DNA of 64,000 nt from Pseudomonas sp. NFIX28. Its GTDB lineage: Bacteria; Pseudomonadota; Gammaproteobacteria; Pseudomonadales; Pseudomonadaceae. The stretch is from assembly GCF_900107395.1 (NCBI RefSeq), contig NZ_FNPW01000001.1, positions 530,077 to 594,076 of the forward strand. Direction: 5' to 3'. How positions within the stretch are numbered: position 1 is the first letter of the stretch; each line of letters begins with the position of its first letter. This document shows, piece after piece, positions 54,652 through 63,056 of this stretch. The notes beneath the pieces are model-generated. The model saw nothing but the letters and a program-made list of their open reading frames with translations. It was not told the origin of the DNA and did not search any database. The position numbers and the translations under genes were made by a program.

Positions 54652-55215
54652 CTACAGGTAGAGGCGGTGAATCACCTGGTGGCTGTCGTCGGGATCGTGG
54701 CCCCGGTCGAACCCCAGGGCCCGGGCCAGGTCGCGCATCGGCACGTTGCTGGCGGCGTCGATCGAATACATCAGATGAAAGCCGTTGCGGCGAGCGGCCT
54801 TGATCAGGTGCTCCATCAACAAGGTTCCCAGGCCCAGGTGCTTCCATTCGTCGGCGACCGTCACCGCGCATTCGCATTCATGCTCGCCGGTGGCCGCGTA
54901 GCGGCTGACACCGATCTCGATCAGTTGGCCGTTGTCGTGGGCGAGCGCGACATACGCCATGCGTTGCTTGCCGTCGGTATTCATCAACTGGTCGAGCAGC
55001 GGGCCGCTGGGTTCGCTGATCTGCGCCAGGAAGCGCATGTGCCTGGACTCGGGAGACAGGCGCTGGATAAAGGCGTACTCGCGGTCGCGGTCTTTTTCCG
55101 ACAGCGGCCGGATCAACACATGGCGGCCGTCCCTGAGCGTTTCGATCCAGTATTTACCGGTGGCCGCAGCGTAGATCGCGGCGGCCCGTTCGTTGTGGTC
55201 TTTGACAGTGAGCAT
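54652..55215 (-). CDS. GNAT-family N-acetyltransferase
   Basis: A 187-residue acetyltransferase. The acetyl-CoA-binding motif HLGLGTLLMEHLIKAA is near residue 125, and the N-terminal VLIRPLSEKDRDREYAFI is the usual GNAT opening. Start ATG 55215 has a GGAGG site eight bases before it; the ATG at 55230 precedes that site and is not used. Related proteins occur as the acetyltransferase part of protein-lysine acetylases. Divergent from the first universal stress gene. Confidence 0.85.
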   Translation of the reverse strand: MLTVKDHNERAAAIYAAATGKYWIETLRDGRHVLIRPLSEKDRDREYAFIQRLSPESRHMRFLAQISEPSGPLLDQLMNTDGKQRMAYVALAHDNGQLIEIGVSRYAATGEHECECAVTVADEWKHLGLGTLLMEHLIKAARRNGFHLMYSIDAASNVPMRDLARALGFDRGHDPDDSHQVIHRLYL

Positions 55216-55298
55216 GCTGCGATCCTCCATCGGGCCGGAAAAGTCCGTGCGTCAATTGCGCGGTCCGTCCCGTTCTACCCCGCTGGCGGCGCTTCGAT

Positions 55299-55312
55299 CT
55301 GATCTGGATCAG
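55299..55312 (+). promoter_or_regulatory. ANR/FNR-like box, imperfect
   Basis: CTGATCTGGATCAG matches the TTGATNNNNATCAA dyad at eight of the ten defined positions. It lies 122 bases before the first universal stress gene and could also serve the divergent acetyltransferase. Confidence 0.5.
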
Positions 55313-55346
55313 ACACTGGCGACAGGCCAGGCTCATTGCTCCGAAC

Positions 55347-55360
55347 CTGATGTAAGTCAA
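55347..55360 (+). promoter_or_regulatory. ANR/FNR-like box, near-consensus
   Basis: CTGATGTAAGTCAA fits TTGATNNNNATCAA at eight of ten positions and stands 74 bases before ATG 55435, a workable activating position for a class II promoter. Confidence 0.6.
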
Positions 55361-55434
55361 GCGCCGCCGCCGGGAATCGGGCGCAATCCTGGCGTATGCC
55401 GGCATGCTCGACCGGCACCGAGCCGAGGTGTGTC

Positions 55435-56331
55435 ATGGAGCAATATCAAGGTCTGTTGCTGATCGCCGATTGCAGCTTGCAACCCTCCGCGGCCTTGCCG
55501 CGGGCCGTGGCACTGGCCAAGGCCAGCGGCGCGGTGCTGCATGTACGGGTGTTTGCCGAACCGGCGCCGGTGGTGCACTTGTGGGAAGAGAAAATCGACG
55601 AGGCGGGCTATCAGCGCTATGCGCGTCGCCATCGCCGCTGGGTCGCCGAACAGACCCGGCAGCTCGACGACCAGGGGGTGCAGGCGACGGTCGAGGTGCT
55701 GTTCACCACCCATCCGCTGCTGGACATCCTGAAGACCGTCGAGGAACTCAAGCCCGACCTGCTGATCAAGGACGTCACCCTGGAGCCGCAGCTCAAGCGG
55801 GTGTTCGTCACGCCGCTGGACTGCCACCTGCTGCGCGAATGCCCGATCCCCGTGCACCTGGTCAACCAGGCCCGCCACGGGTTGCCGCAGCGGGTCCTGG
55901 CGGCGGTGGACCCGTTCGACCCCTCGACTCAGGCCAGCCACCTCAACGACAGCATCATCCAGGCCGCCAGCGCGCTGGCCCGGCAATGCACGGCGCCGCT
56001 GCACCTGCTGTATGCCTATGACCTGTCGCCCGCCTTCAATGGCGAGGCCCCGCTGGCCAGCGGTGGCTGGGGCATGGATGTCGTCGAGGAGCTTCGCGAA
56101 TCCCTGCACCTGGCGTTTGTCACCCTGGCGCAGCGCCACGGCATCGCGCCGGAGCGCCGGCATTTCGTCATGGGGCCGCCGGTGCCCGCCATCAGCGAGT
56201 TCGTCGAGCAATACCAGGCCGATGTGGTGGTGATGGGCACGGTGCACCGGACGGGGCTGGACCGCTTGATCGGCAGCAACACCGAGCGGGCGCTGTATTC
56301 GGTGCCGGGCAGCATCCTGGCGGTCAGGTAA
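55435..56331 (+). CDS. Tandem-domain universal stress protein
   Basis: A 298-residue protein of two Usp domains (about 1-145 and 150-298), the UspE-like form. The second domain ends VMGTVHRTGLDRLIGSNTER, where the usual G-x2-G-x9-G(S/T) ATP-loop lacks its second glycine (H instead). That suggests an ATP-independent member. Two other Usp genes, at 60943 and 62040, encode similar proteins. It is preceded by ANR-type boxes, so induction under low oxygen is likely. ATG 55435 has a GAGG site. Confidence 0.88.
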   Translation: MEQYQGLLLIADCSLQPSAALPRAVALAKASGAVLHVRVFAEPAPVVHLWEEKIDEAGYQRYARRHRRWVAEQTRQLDDQGVQATVEVLFTTHPLLDILKTVEELKPDLLIKDVTLEPQLKRVFVTPLDCHLLRECPIPVHLVNQARHGLPQRVLAAVDPFDPSTQASHLNDSIIQAASALARQCTAPLHLLYAYDLSPAFNGEAPLASGGWGMDVVEELRESLHLAFVTLAQRHGIAPERRHFVMGPPVPAISEFVEQYQADVVVMGTVHRTGLDRLIGSNTERALYSVPGSILAVR

Positions 56332-56339
56332 ACGGCTGC

Positions 56340-57323
56340 TCAGGGCGTGAGCACGATCGCTCCCTTGCAGCGACCGTCTCGCAGGCGCGCCAGGGCCTGG
56401 TTGGCCTCGTCCAGCGCAAAGCAGGTGACATCGCAGTGCACGGGCGTGTGCTGCACTTGAGCGAAAAACGCGGTGCCGTCCTCGCGGGTCAGGTTGGCCA
56501 CCGAGCGCAGGCTGCGCTCGCCCCACAGCAGGCGGTAAGGAAAGGCCGGGATGTCGCTCATGTGAATGCCGGCGCAGATCACGCAGCCGCCCTTGACCGT
56601 CACGGACAGCGCCAGGGGCACCAGCGAGCCGACGGGGGCGAAGATCAGGCTGGCATCCAGCGCGTGCGGCGGAGCCTCATCCGAAGGGCCGGCCCAGGTG
56701 GCCCCCAGCGAGCGGGCATAGTCCTGGCCGACGTGATCGTCCGGCCGGGTGAAGGCATACACCTGCTGGCCACGCCCCACCGCGACCTGGATCGCCAGGT
56801 GCGCGGCCGCGCCGAAACCGTAGAGGCCCAGGTGGCGAGCGTTGCCGGCCATCTGCAAGGCCCGAAAACCGATCAGCCCGGCGCACAGCAACGGCGCGGC
56901 CTGGGTGGCCGAGAGCGCATCGGGCAGCGGCAGGCAATAACGCGCATCGGCAACGGTGTACTCGGCGTAGCCGCCGTCCAGGTGGCAACCGGTAAACCGC
57001 GCCTGGTCGCACAGGTTTTCCCGGCCCGAGCGGCAGAACGCGCATTCGCCGCATGTCCAGCCGAGCCAGGGGACGCCGACCCGCCGGCCGACCCAGCCTG
57101 GCTCCACCTCGCTGCCCACGGCCGTGACCTGGCCGACGATTTCGTGGCCCGGTACCCGCGGCAGCTGCGCCTGGGGCAATTCGCCATCGACCAGGTGCAG
57201 GTCGGTGCGGCAGACACCACAGGCCAGGACTTTGATCAGCAGTTGCTGGGGGCCGGGAGACGGAATCGGCCGTTCTTCGCATTGCAGGGGCTGGCCGGGG
57301 ATGTGCAGGACCATGGCACGCAT
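56340..57323 (-). CDS. Zinc-dependent alcohol dehydrogenase
   Basis: A 327-residue medium-chain dehydrogenase. The catalytic zinc site is seen in ACGVCRTDLH and PGHEIVGQV, and the structural zinc in CGECAFCRSGRENLC (four cysteines). The Rossmann segment near 165 is LGLYGFGAAAHLAIQV. It oxidises primary or secondary alcohols with NAD(P); FMN or other cofactors are not indicated. Fermentative reduction of aldehyde fits the low-oxygen context. It lies convergent to the first Usp gene and is read with the regulator upstream (25-base gap). Confidence 0.86.
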   Translation of the reverse strand: MRAMVLHIPGQPLQCEERPIPSPGPQQLLIKVLACGVCRTDLHLVDGELPQAQLPRVPGHEIVGQVTAVGSEVEPGWVGRRVGVPWLGWTCGECAFCRSGRENLCDQARFTGCHLDGGYAEYTVADARYCLPLPDALSATQAAPLLCAGLIGFRALQMAGNARHLGLYGFGAAAHLAIQVAVGRGQQVYAFTRPDDHVGQDYARSLGATWAGPSDEAPPHALDASLIFAPVGSLVPLALSVTVKGGCVICAGIHMSDIPAFPYRLLWGERSLRSVANLTREDGTAFFAQVQHTPVHCDVTCFALDEANQALARLRDGRCKGAIVLTP

Positions 57324-57348
57324 GACGATTCTCCCGGCATTGCAGGGG

Positions 57349-58095
57349 TCAGAGCAGGTCCGGCCGATGACAGCCTGCCACCAGTTGCTTGAGCCCCTCC
57401 ATGTTCAGCACCTTGACTTCGCGCCCGGAAATTTCCACCAGCCCCTGGTCCCGCAGATGCGCGATGCCGCGGCAGATGGTTTCCAGGCGCAGCCCGAGGT
57501 AGGAGCCGATTTCCTCGCGGCGCATCTTCAGGATGAAGTCCCTGGAGGAGTAACCCCGCATGCTCAGGCGTTGCGACAGGTTCAGCAGAAAGGCTGCCAG
57601 GCGTTCGTCGGAGTTCATGTTGCCGAGCATCATCAACATGTCGTGATCGCGCACGATCTCGCGGCTGAGGATGCGATTGAGGTTGTGCTGCAGCGACGGC
57701 AGCTCCTGGGCGAGCTTTTCCAGATGGGCGAAGTGGATAGGGCAGACTTCACTGTCCTCTAGGGCCAGCGCGCTGCAGGTGTGGGTGTCGCCGCTGATGG
57801 CGTCCAGGCCGAGCATTTCGCCCGGGATCTGGAAGCCGGTGACCTGCTCGCGGCCGTCGACGGATACCATGCAGGTCTTGAACGAGCCGATCCGCACCGC
57901 ATACAGCGAGCGCAACGGATCGCCCGTGCGGTAGAGGGCCGCGCCTTTTTTAACCTTGAAACGCTGCACGATCAGGGTGTCCAGGCGTTCGATCTCCTGC
58001 ACGCTCAGGCCCAGCGGCAGGCACAGCTCCAGGACACTGCAATTGGCGCACGCAGCCTTGAGGTGGCGGTTCGGGGGCGCTTGTGCGTCGGGCAT
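57349..58095 (-). CDS. FNR/ANR-family oxygen-sensing regulator
   Basis: A 248-residue Crp/Fnr protein. The four cluster cysteines of FNR are conserved in place: Cys16, Cys19, Cys25 (CANCSVLELC) and Cys118, so an oxygen-labile [4Fe-4S] cluster is likely. A cNMP-fold beta-roll precedes the dimer helix and the recognition helix RLETICRGIAHL. In FNR that helix reads VETISR, so Ser is replaced by Cys here. It is a paralogue of ANR, not ANR itself. ATG 58095 has an AAGGGG site; a longer frame upstream has none. It sits between ADH and phosphoketolase. Confidence 0.85.
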   Translation of the reverse strand: MPDAQAPPNRHLKAACANCSVLELCLPLGLSVQEIERLDTLIVQRFKVKKGAALYRTGDPLRSLYAVRIGSFKTCMVSVDGREQVTGFQIPGEMLGLDAISGDTHTCSALALEDSEVCPIHFAHLEKLAQELPSLQHNLNRILSREIVRDHDMLMMLGNMNSDERLAAFLLNLSQRLSMRGYSSRDFILKMRREEIGSYLGLRLETICRGIAHLRDQGLVEISGREVKVLNMEGLKQLVAGCHRPDLL

Positions 58096-58304
58096 GCCAT
58101 AGGACCCCTTTGTTGTTTTACTCAAGGTTTGCTCCAGCCTAATCCTGAGCATAGGTCCTGAGCCCGGGGCGGACGCGTCATTCGGCTGCTTGCCGCAAGA
58201 ACACGACGAATGGAAGGCGCAGCGCGGCGGCCCCCGCCCGGCCGGGCAACGCCGGGTACCCCGGCGAACGTTGCGTCGTCGAGTTGCGATGGCGCCGATG
58301 CCAT

Positions 58305-58318
58305 TTGATGTAAATCAA
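58305..58318 (+). promoter_or_regulatory. Perfect ANR/FNR box upstream of phosphoketolase
   Basis: TTGATGTAAATCAA matches the FNR/ANR consensus at every defined position. It stands 71 bases before the phosphoketolase ATG and 210 bases from the divergent regulator gene, so it is best placed to activate phosphoketolase under low oxygen. Confidence 0.88.
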
Positions 58319-58388
58319 GTTTCCAAGGGGCCAGGCTTCCAGAATCAAGCCATCTCGAACGGTGGGCCGGGCCCTGGCGGAGGACTTC

Positions 58389-60764
58389 ATGAGCGACTTT
58401 CTGAATGTCGAGCAACTGGAAGCGCTGGATGCCTACTGGCGCGCCTCCAACTACCTGGCGGTCGGGCAGATCTACCTCAAGGACAACCCGCTGCTGAAGA
58501 CGCCGCTGACCCTGGCCGACATCAAGCCTCGGCTATTGGGGCACTGGGGCACCACGCCGGGGCTCAACCTCATCTATACCCACCTCAACCGGCTGATCAA
58601 CCAGTACGACCTGGACATGATCTTTATCGCCGGCCCCGGCCATGGCGGGCCGGCGGTGGTGGCCCAGACCTACCTGGAAGGCACCTACACCGAGCTCAAC
58701 CCGCAGGTGGAGCGCAATATCCATGGCCTGGGCCGGCTGTTCCGGCAGTTTTCCTGGCCGTACGGGATTTCCAGCCATGTTTCGGCGCAGATCCCGGGGT
58801 CGATCCACGAGGGCGGCGAACTGGGCTACAGCCTGGCCCATGCCTACGGCGCCGCGTTCGACAACCCGGAACTGATCGTGGCGTGCGTCATCGGCGATGG
58901 CGAGGCCGAGACCGGGACGCTGGCGGCCAGCTGGCACTCCAACAAGTTCCTCAACCCGGCGCGCGACGGCGCGGTGCTGCCGATCCTGCACCTCAACGGC
59001 TACAAGATCGCCAACCCCACGTTGCTCTCCAGGATCAGCGAGGACGAGCTGTCGGCCTTGATGTATGGCTATGGCTACGATCCGTATTTCGTCGAGGGCG
59101 ACGAGCCGGTGGCGGTGCACCAGGCGCTGGCCAGGACGCTGGACACGATGCTGCTGAAAATCCGCGAGATCCAGCGCATCGCCCGCCGCACCAGCCCGCC
59201 CCAGACCCCGGAGCGCCCGCTGTGGCCGCTGCTGGTGCTGCGCACGCCCAAGGGCTGGACCGGGCCGAAGTTCGTCGACGGCCAAAGGGTCGAAGGCACC
59301 TGGCGCGCGCATCAGGTGCCCCTGGCCGATTTCCGCCAGGCGCTCCACCTGCGCCAGCTCGAGGAATGGCTCAACAGCTACCGCCCCGGCGAATTGTTCG
59401 ATGCCCATGGCGCCTTGCTACCCGAGATCGCCGCGCTGGCGCCCACCGGGCAGCGCCGCATGAGCGCCAACCCGCACGCCAATGGCGGCTTGCTGCTGCG
59501 GGCGCTGGACCTGCCGCGGTTCACCGACTACGCGGTCAGGCTCGAGGCCCCGGGCAGCCAGTGCGCCGAGGCAACCCGGGTGCTGGGCGCATGGGTGCGC
59601 GATGTGATGAAAAACAACCTGGCGGCGCACAACTTCCGCCTGTTCGGTCCGGACGAAACCGCCTCGAACCGGCTGGACGCGGTCTATGAAGTCAGCGCCA
59701 AGACCTGGATGGATCCCCTGGAACCGGATGACATCCACTTGGCGGCGGATGGGCGGGTGATGGAGATCCTCAGCGAGCAGGTCTGCGAAGGCTGGCTCGA
59801 AGGTTATCTGCTCACCGGTCGGCACGGTTTGCTGTCTTGCTACGAGGCGTTTATTCACATTGTCGATTCGATGGTCAACCAGCATGCCAAGTGGCTGAAG
59901 ACCGCCGCGGAAGTGCCGTGGCGCCACCCCGTGGCCTCGCTCAACTATCTGCTGACCTCGCATGTCTGGCGCCAGGACCATAACGGCTTCTCGCACCAGG
60001 ACCCGGGGTTCATCGACCTGCTGGCGAATAAAAAGGCCGACGTGGTGCGCATCTACCTGCCACCCGACGCCAATTGCCTGCTGTCGGTGGCCGATCACTG
60101 CCTGCGCAGCCGCGACTACATCAATGTCATCGTGGCCGGCAAGCAAGCGGAGTGGCAATGGCTGGACATCGACGCGGCGATCCGCCATTGCCAGGCCGGC
60201 ATCGGTCGTTGGGACTGGGCCTGCCGGGACGACAAGGACCCCGACGTGGTGATGGCCTGCGCCGGCGACGTGCCGACCCTGGAGACCCTGGCGGCGGTGA
60301 CCCTGCTGCGCGAATACGTGCCGGACCTGCGGGTGAGGGTGGTCAATGTGGTCGACCTGATGGTGCTGCAACCTTCCTACCAGCACCCCCACGGCTTGCC
60401 GGACAGCCTCTTCGACGAACTGTTCACCCTCGACAAGCCGGTGATCTTCGCCTTCCACGGCTACCCGACGCTGATCCACAGGCTGCTGTACAAGCGGCAC
60501 AACCATGAGAATTTCCATGTGCGCGGCTTCAAGGAAGAGGGCGCGACCACCACGCCGTTCGACATGGCGGTGCTCAACAACCTGGACCGATATCAGCTGG
60601 CGCTGGACGTTATCGAGCGGGTGCCGCGGCTGCACCGCCAGTTGCAGGCCGCGCGGTCGCGCTACTGGTCGACCATGGAAAAACACAAGCTCTACCTCAT
60701 GGAGTACGGGCAAGACATGCCCGAGGTCCTGAACTGGCGCTGGACGCCGGCGGCGGGCCACTGA
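58389..60764 (+). CDS. xfp: Phosphoketolase (xylulose-5-P/fructose-6-P)
   Basis: A 791-residue thiamine-diphosphate enzyme that splits xylulose-5-phosphate (or fructose-6-phosphate) with phosphate to acetyl-phosphate and a triose (or tetrose) phosphate. Signatures are [10 protein letters not shown] near residue 80, the TPP motif [14 protein letters not shown] near 175 and [13 protein letters not shown] near 530. Length fits the family. Acetyl-phosphate from this step can yield ATP by acetate kinase, useful without oxygen. Strong GGAGG site at ATG 58389; perfect ANR box upstream. Confidence 0.93.
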   Translation: MSDFLNVEQLEALDAYWRASNYLAVGQIYLKDNPLLKTPLTLADIKPRLLGHWGTTPGLNLIYTHLNRLINQYDLDMIFIAGPGHGGPAVVAQTYLEGTYTELNPQVERNIHGLGRLFRQFSWPYGISSHVSAQIPGSIHEGGELGYSLAHAYGAAFDNPELIVACVIGDGEAETGTLAASWHSNKFLNPARDGAVLPILHLNGYKIANPTLLSRISEDELSALMYGYGYDPYFVEGDEPVAVHQALARTLDTMLLKIREIQRIARRTSPPQTPERPLWPLLVLRTPKGWTGPKFVDGQRVEGTWRAHQVPLADFRQALHLRQLEEWLNSYRPGELFDAHGALLPEIAALAPTGQRRMSANPHANGGLLLRALDLPRFTDYAVRLEAPGSQCAEATRVLGAWVRDVMKNNLAAHNFRLFGPDETASNRLDAVYEVSAKTWMDPLEPDDIHLAADGRVMEILSEQVCEGWLEGYLLTGRHGLLSCYEAFIHIVDSMVNQHAKWLKTAAEVPWRHPVASLNYLLTSHVWRQDHNGFSHQDPGFIDLLANKKADVVRIYLPPDANCLLSVADHCLRSRDYINVIVAGKQAEWQWLDIDAAIRHCQAGIGRWDWACRDDKDPDVVMACAGDVPTLETLAAVTLLREYVPDLRVRVVNVVDLMVLQPSYQHPHGLPDSLFDELFTLDKPVIFAFHGYPTLIHRLLYKRHNHENFHVRGFKEEGATTTPFDMAVLNNLDRYQLALDVIERVPRLHRQLQAARSRYWSTMEKHKLYLMEYGQDMPEVLNWRWTPAAGH

Positions 60765-60804
60765 AAGCCCTCTGCGGAGGACTTTTGCATGCCTTCGCGG
60801 AGAT

Positions 60805-60818
60805 ATGACATAGATCAG
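60805..60818 (+). promoter_or_regulatory. ANR/FNR-like box, weak
   Basis: ATGACATAGATCAG matches TTGATNNNNATCAA at seven of ten positions and lies 125 bases before the second Usp gene. I rate it suggestive only because every neighbouring gene has a better site. Confidence 0.4.
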
Positions 60819-60942
60819 AACCCGCCGGGCGCGAGGGAGGAAGCTGGATGGGCGCCAATGCCCGATGCAGCGACGGCGCCACGGCCGGCACCCGCATCGA
60901 CGGGCGCCCGGCGCCGACGCTCAATCTGTCTGGAGGTAGACC

Positions 60943-61839
60943 ATGAGCCAGTACCAACGGTTGCTGTTGATCATCAACCCGGCTCAACGCCATTCCCCGG
61001 CCCTGAGCCATGCGGCGGCCCTGGCCAGGGCCAGCGGCGCGAGCTTGCATATCGCCGCCTTGATGAAGTCCCTGGGGATCTTGTCGCTGCTCGAGGAGGG
61101 CGATCGCACCCAGGCCCGCGAGGACTACCTGCAGGACCATCGCGATTGGCTCAAGGCCCAGGCCGCGGAGCTGTATGCCAGCGGGCTGGACGTGACGACG
61201 GAGGTGGCATGGGCCGATGACATCGAGCACGACATCCTCGAGCATGTCGCGCGGATCCAGCCGGACCTGCTGATCAAGCAGGTCCAGCATGAGCCTGCGC
61301 TGGAGCGGGCGTTCTTCACCCCTCTGGACTGGCATTTGCTGCGCCACTGCCCGGTACCGGTCTATCTGGTCGGCGGCAATGGCAATGGCGAGGCGTTGCC
61401 GCGCAGGGTCGTGGCGGCGGTCGAAGTCTCGGACAGCGAGTCGGCGGACGACGCGCTCAACGAGCGGATCATCCAGCAGGCCTTCGGCTTCGCGCTGCAA
61501 TGCGATGCCGAGCTGCACTTGCTGTATGCCTGTGATATTTCCGCGGCCTTCCTGGAGGACCTGGGCGGTGTCGCCCTGACGCTCTCGGAACTCACCCGGG
61601 AGTTGCGCGAGGACCTGGAAAGAGCCTTCCACAGGCTGGCCGAGCGGTTTGGCGTGCCGTTCGGCTGCCGGCACTTCATCCGGGGGCAACCGGTCACGGT
61701 GCTGAGCGAGTTCGCCCTGGCCCACGATGTGGATGTGATCGTGATGGGCAGGAAGCAATCGCGCGGGTTGTCCCGGTTTCTGGGCAGCACCACCGAACAT
61801 ATCCTCTACCAGGCGCCGTGCAGCGTCCTGGCGGTCTAG
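60943..61839 (+). CDS. Tandem-domain universal stress protein
   Basis: A 298-residue UspE-like protein with two Usp domains. The terminal segment VMGRKQSRGLSRFLGSTTEH again lacks the second glycine of the ATP loop. Closest in this window to the Usp proteins at 55435 and 62040, with the shared opening QRLLLI and DLLIKQVQ..PALERAFFTPLDWHLL-type block. It follows phosphoketolase by 178 bases. ATG 60943 has GGAGG upstream. Confidence 0.88.
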   Translation: MSQYQRLLLIINPAQRHSPALSHAAALARASGASLHIAALMKSLGILSLLEEGDRTQAREDYLQDHRDWLKAQAAELYASGLDVTTEVAWADDIEHDILEHVARIQPDLLIKQVQHEPALERAFFTPLDWHLLRHCPVPVYLVGGNGNGEALPRRVVAAVEVSDSESADDALNERIIQQAFGFALQCDAELHLLYACDISAAFLEDLGGVALTLSELTRELREDLERAFHRLAERFGVPFGCRHFIRGQPVTVLSEFALAHDVDVIVMGRKQSRGLSRFLGSTTEHILYQAPCSVLAV

Positions 61840-62039
61840 GGGAGGGCGCCATGGCCGGCCCCGGACAGGTTCAAGCATTGGATTCGCGCGCACGCGTCTT
61901 GAATGGCCACGCAATGGGCGGCCGGACGCGCCGCAGCGTCGATGCACAAGCGCGCCGCCCAGCGGCGCGGGTGCCAAGCCCCCGGCAGGAAGCCGGCTTG
62001 CAATAAGGCAGGTGAAGCGTTCCCAGGACGAGGTGTGTG

Positions 62040-62945
62040 ATGTTGAAAATCCAACGTTTATTGCTCATTGCACCGACGCAAATGGCCCGCACCCCGGCGT
62101 TCGACCGAGCGCAGGCGCTGGCCCGGGCAACCGGCGCGATGTTGCATATGGTCGCTTTCGATCACGTCAACGCGCTGGCGGTGGCCGGCCTGTTCGACCA
62201 TGACGCCATGACCCAGGCCCGCGAAGGCTACCTGCAGGTGCACCGGCACTGGCTGGAACAGCAGGCGCGCCTGCAACGGTGCGAAGGCTTGCGGGTGACC
62301 AGCGAGGTGGTGTGGTCCAGGTTCAGCCTGGCGCACGTGCTGGACTACGCCAACGACTTCCACGCCGACCTGGTGATCAAGGACATGCAATCCGTGCCGG
62401 CCTTCGACCGGGTATTTCATCGCCCGCTGGATTGGCTGTTGCTGCGCGATTGCCCGGCCCCCTTGCACCTGGTGGCCGGCGCGGAAAACCCCAAGCCGCT
62501 GAAGATCCTCGCCGCCATCGATCTGTCGCACCTGGAGGATCTGACCCAGGGGCTCAATGAGCGGATTCTCACGCTGGCCTCGACACTGGCCGTGGCCTGC
62601 GATGCCTCCTTGCACATGCTCAATGTCGGCAATTGGTCGGTGTTCGGTGACGCCCTGGCGAGCGTGCCGACCTCGAGCCTGGACGACAGCCTGCGAGACG
62701 CGGTCAACGATGCCCAGCAAGAGGCGTTCGAGGCGCTGGCCGAGCACTATGGGATCGAGGCGTCGCACCGCCATGTGCTGAGCGGCATTCCCCACCGGGT
62801 GATCGGGCAGTTTGCCCGCAGGCAGGCCTTCGACATGGTCGTACTGGGCACGGCCTCGCGTCATGGCGTGGATATTTTTCTCGGCGGTACTGCCGAGAAC
62901 GTGCTGCATCACGCACCGTGCAGCCTGACGGTCGTCAAGCCGTAG
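62040..62945 (+). CDS. Tandem-domain universal stress protein
   Basis: A 301-residue UspE-like protein. The ATP-loop region reads VLGTASRHGVDIFLGGTAEN: the second glycine of the loop is absent and the final GS/GT is GG, so nucleotide binding is doubtful. Third of the three related Usp genes of the low-oxygen island. ATG 62040 is chosen; GTG 62037 is adjacent and in frame. GAGG lies upstream. I find no ANR box in the 200 bases before it, so it may be read from the preceding promoter. Confidence 0.87.
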   Translation: MLKIQRLLLIAPTQMARTPAFDRAQALARATGAMLHMVAFDHVNALAVAGLFDHDAMTQAREGYLQVHRHWLEQQARLQRCEGLRVTSEVVWSRFSLAHVLDYANDFHADLVIKDMQSVPAFDRVFHRPLDWLLLRDCPAPLHLVAGAENPKPLKILAAIDLSHLEDLTQGLNERILTLASTLAVACDASLHMLNVGNWSVFGDALASVPTSSLDDSLRDAVNDAQQEAFEALAEHYGIEASHRHVLSGIPHRVIGQFARRQAFDMVVLGTASRHGVDIFLGGTAENVLHHAPCSLTVVKP

Positions 62946-62982
62946 CCGGGGCCCGGTGAAAAGCGCACGAGTGCGCTGCGGC

Positions 62983-62996
62983 TTGATAAAAGTCAA
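62983..62996 (+). promoter_or_regulatory. ANR/FNR box upstream of the metallo-hydrolase gene
   Basis: TTGATAAAAGTCAA matches the consensus at nine of ten positions and stands 61 bases before ATG 63057, a good activating position. Confidence 0.78.
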
Positions 62997-63056
62997 CCGC
63001 GCGCCCGGCCAAAGGAGCGATCAATAGCACTCCCATGTGGGTTCAAGGAGAAGGCC

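Noticed and set aside
58111..58125. TTGTTTTACTCAA as an ANR box before the regulator gene.
   Set aside because: The half-site spacing is one base short of the dyad, and the real, perfect box lies at 58305-58318.
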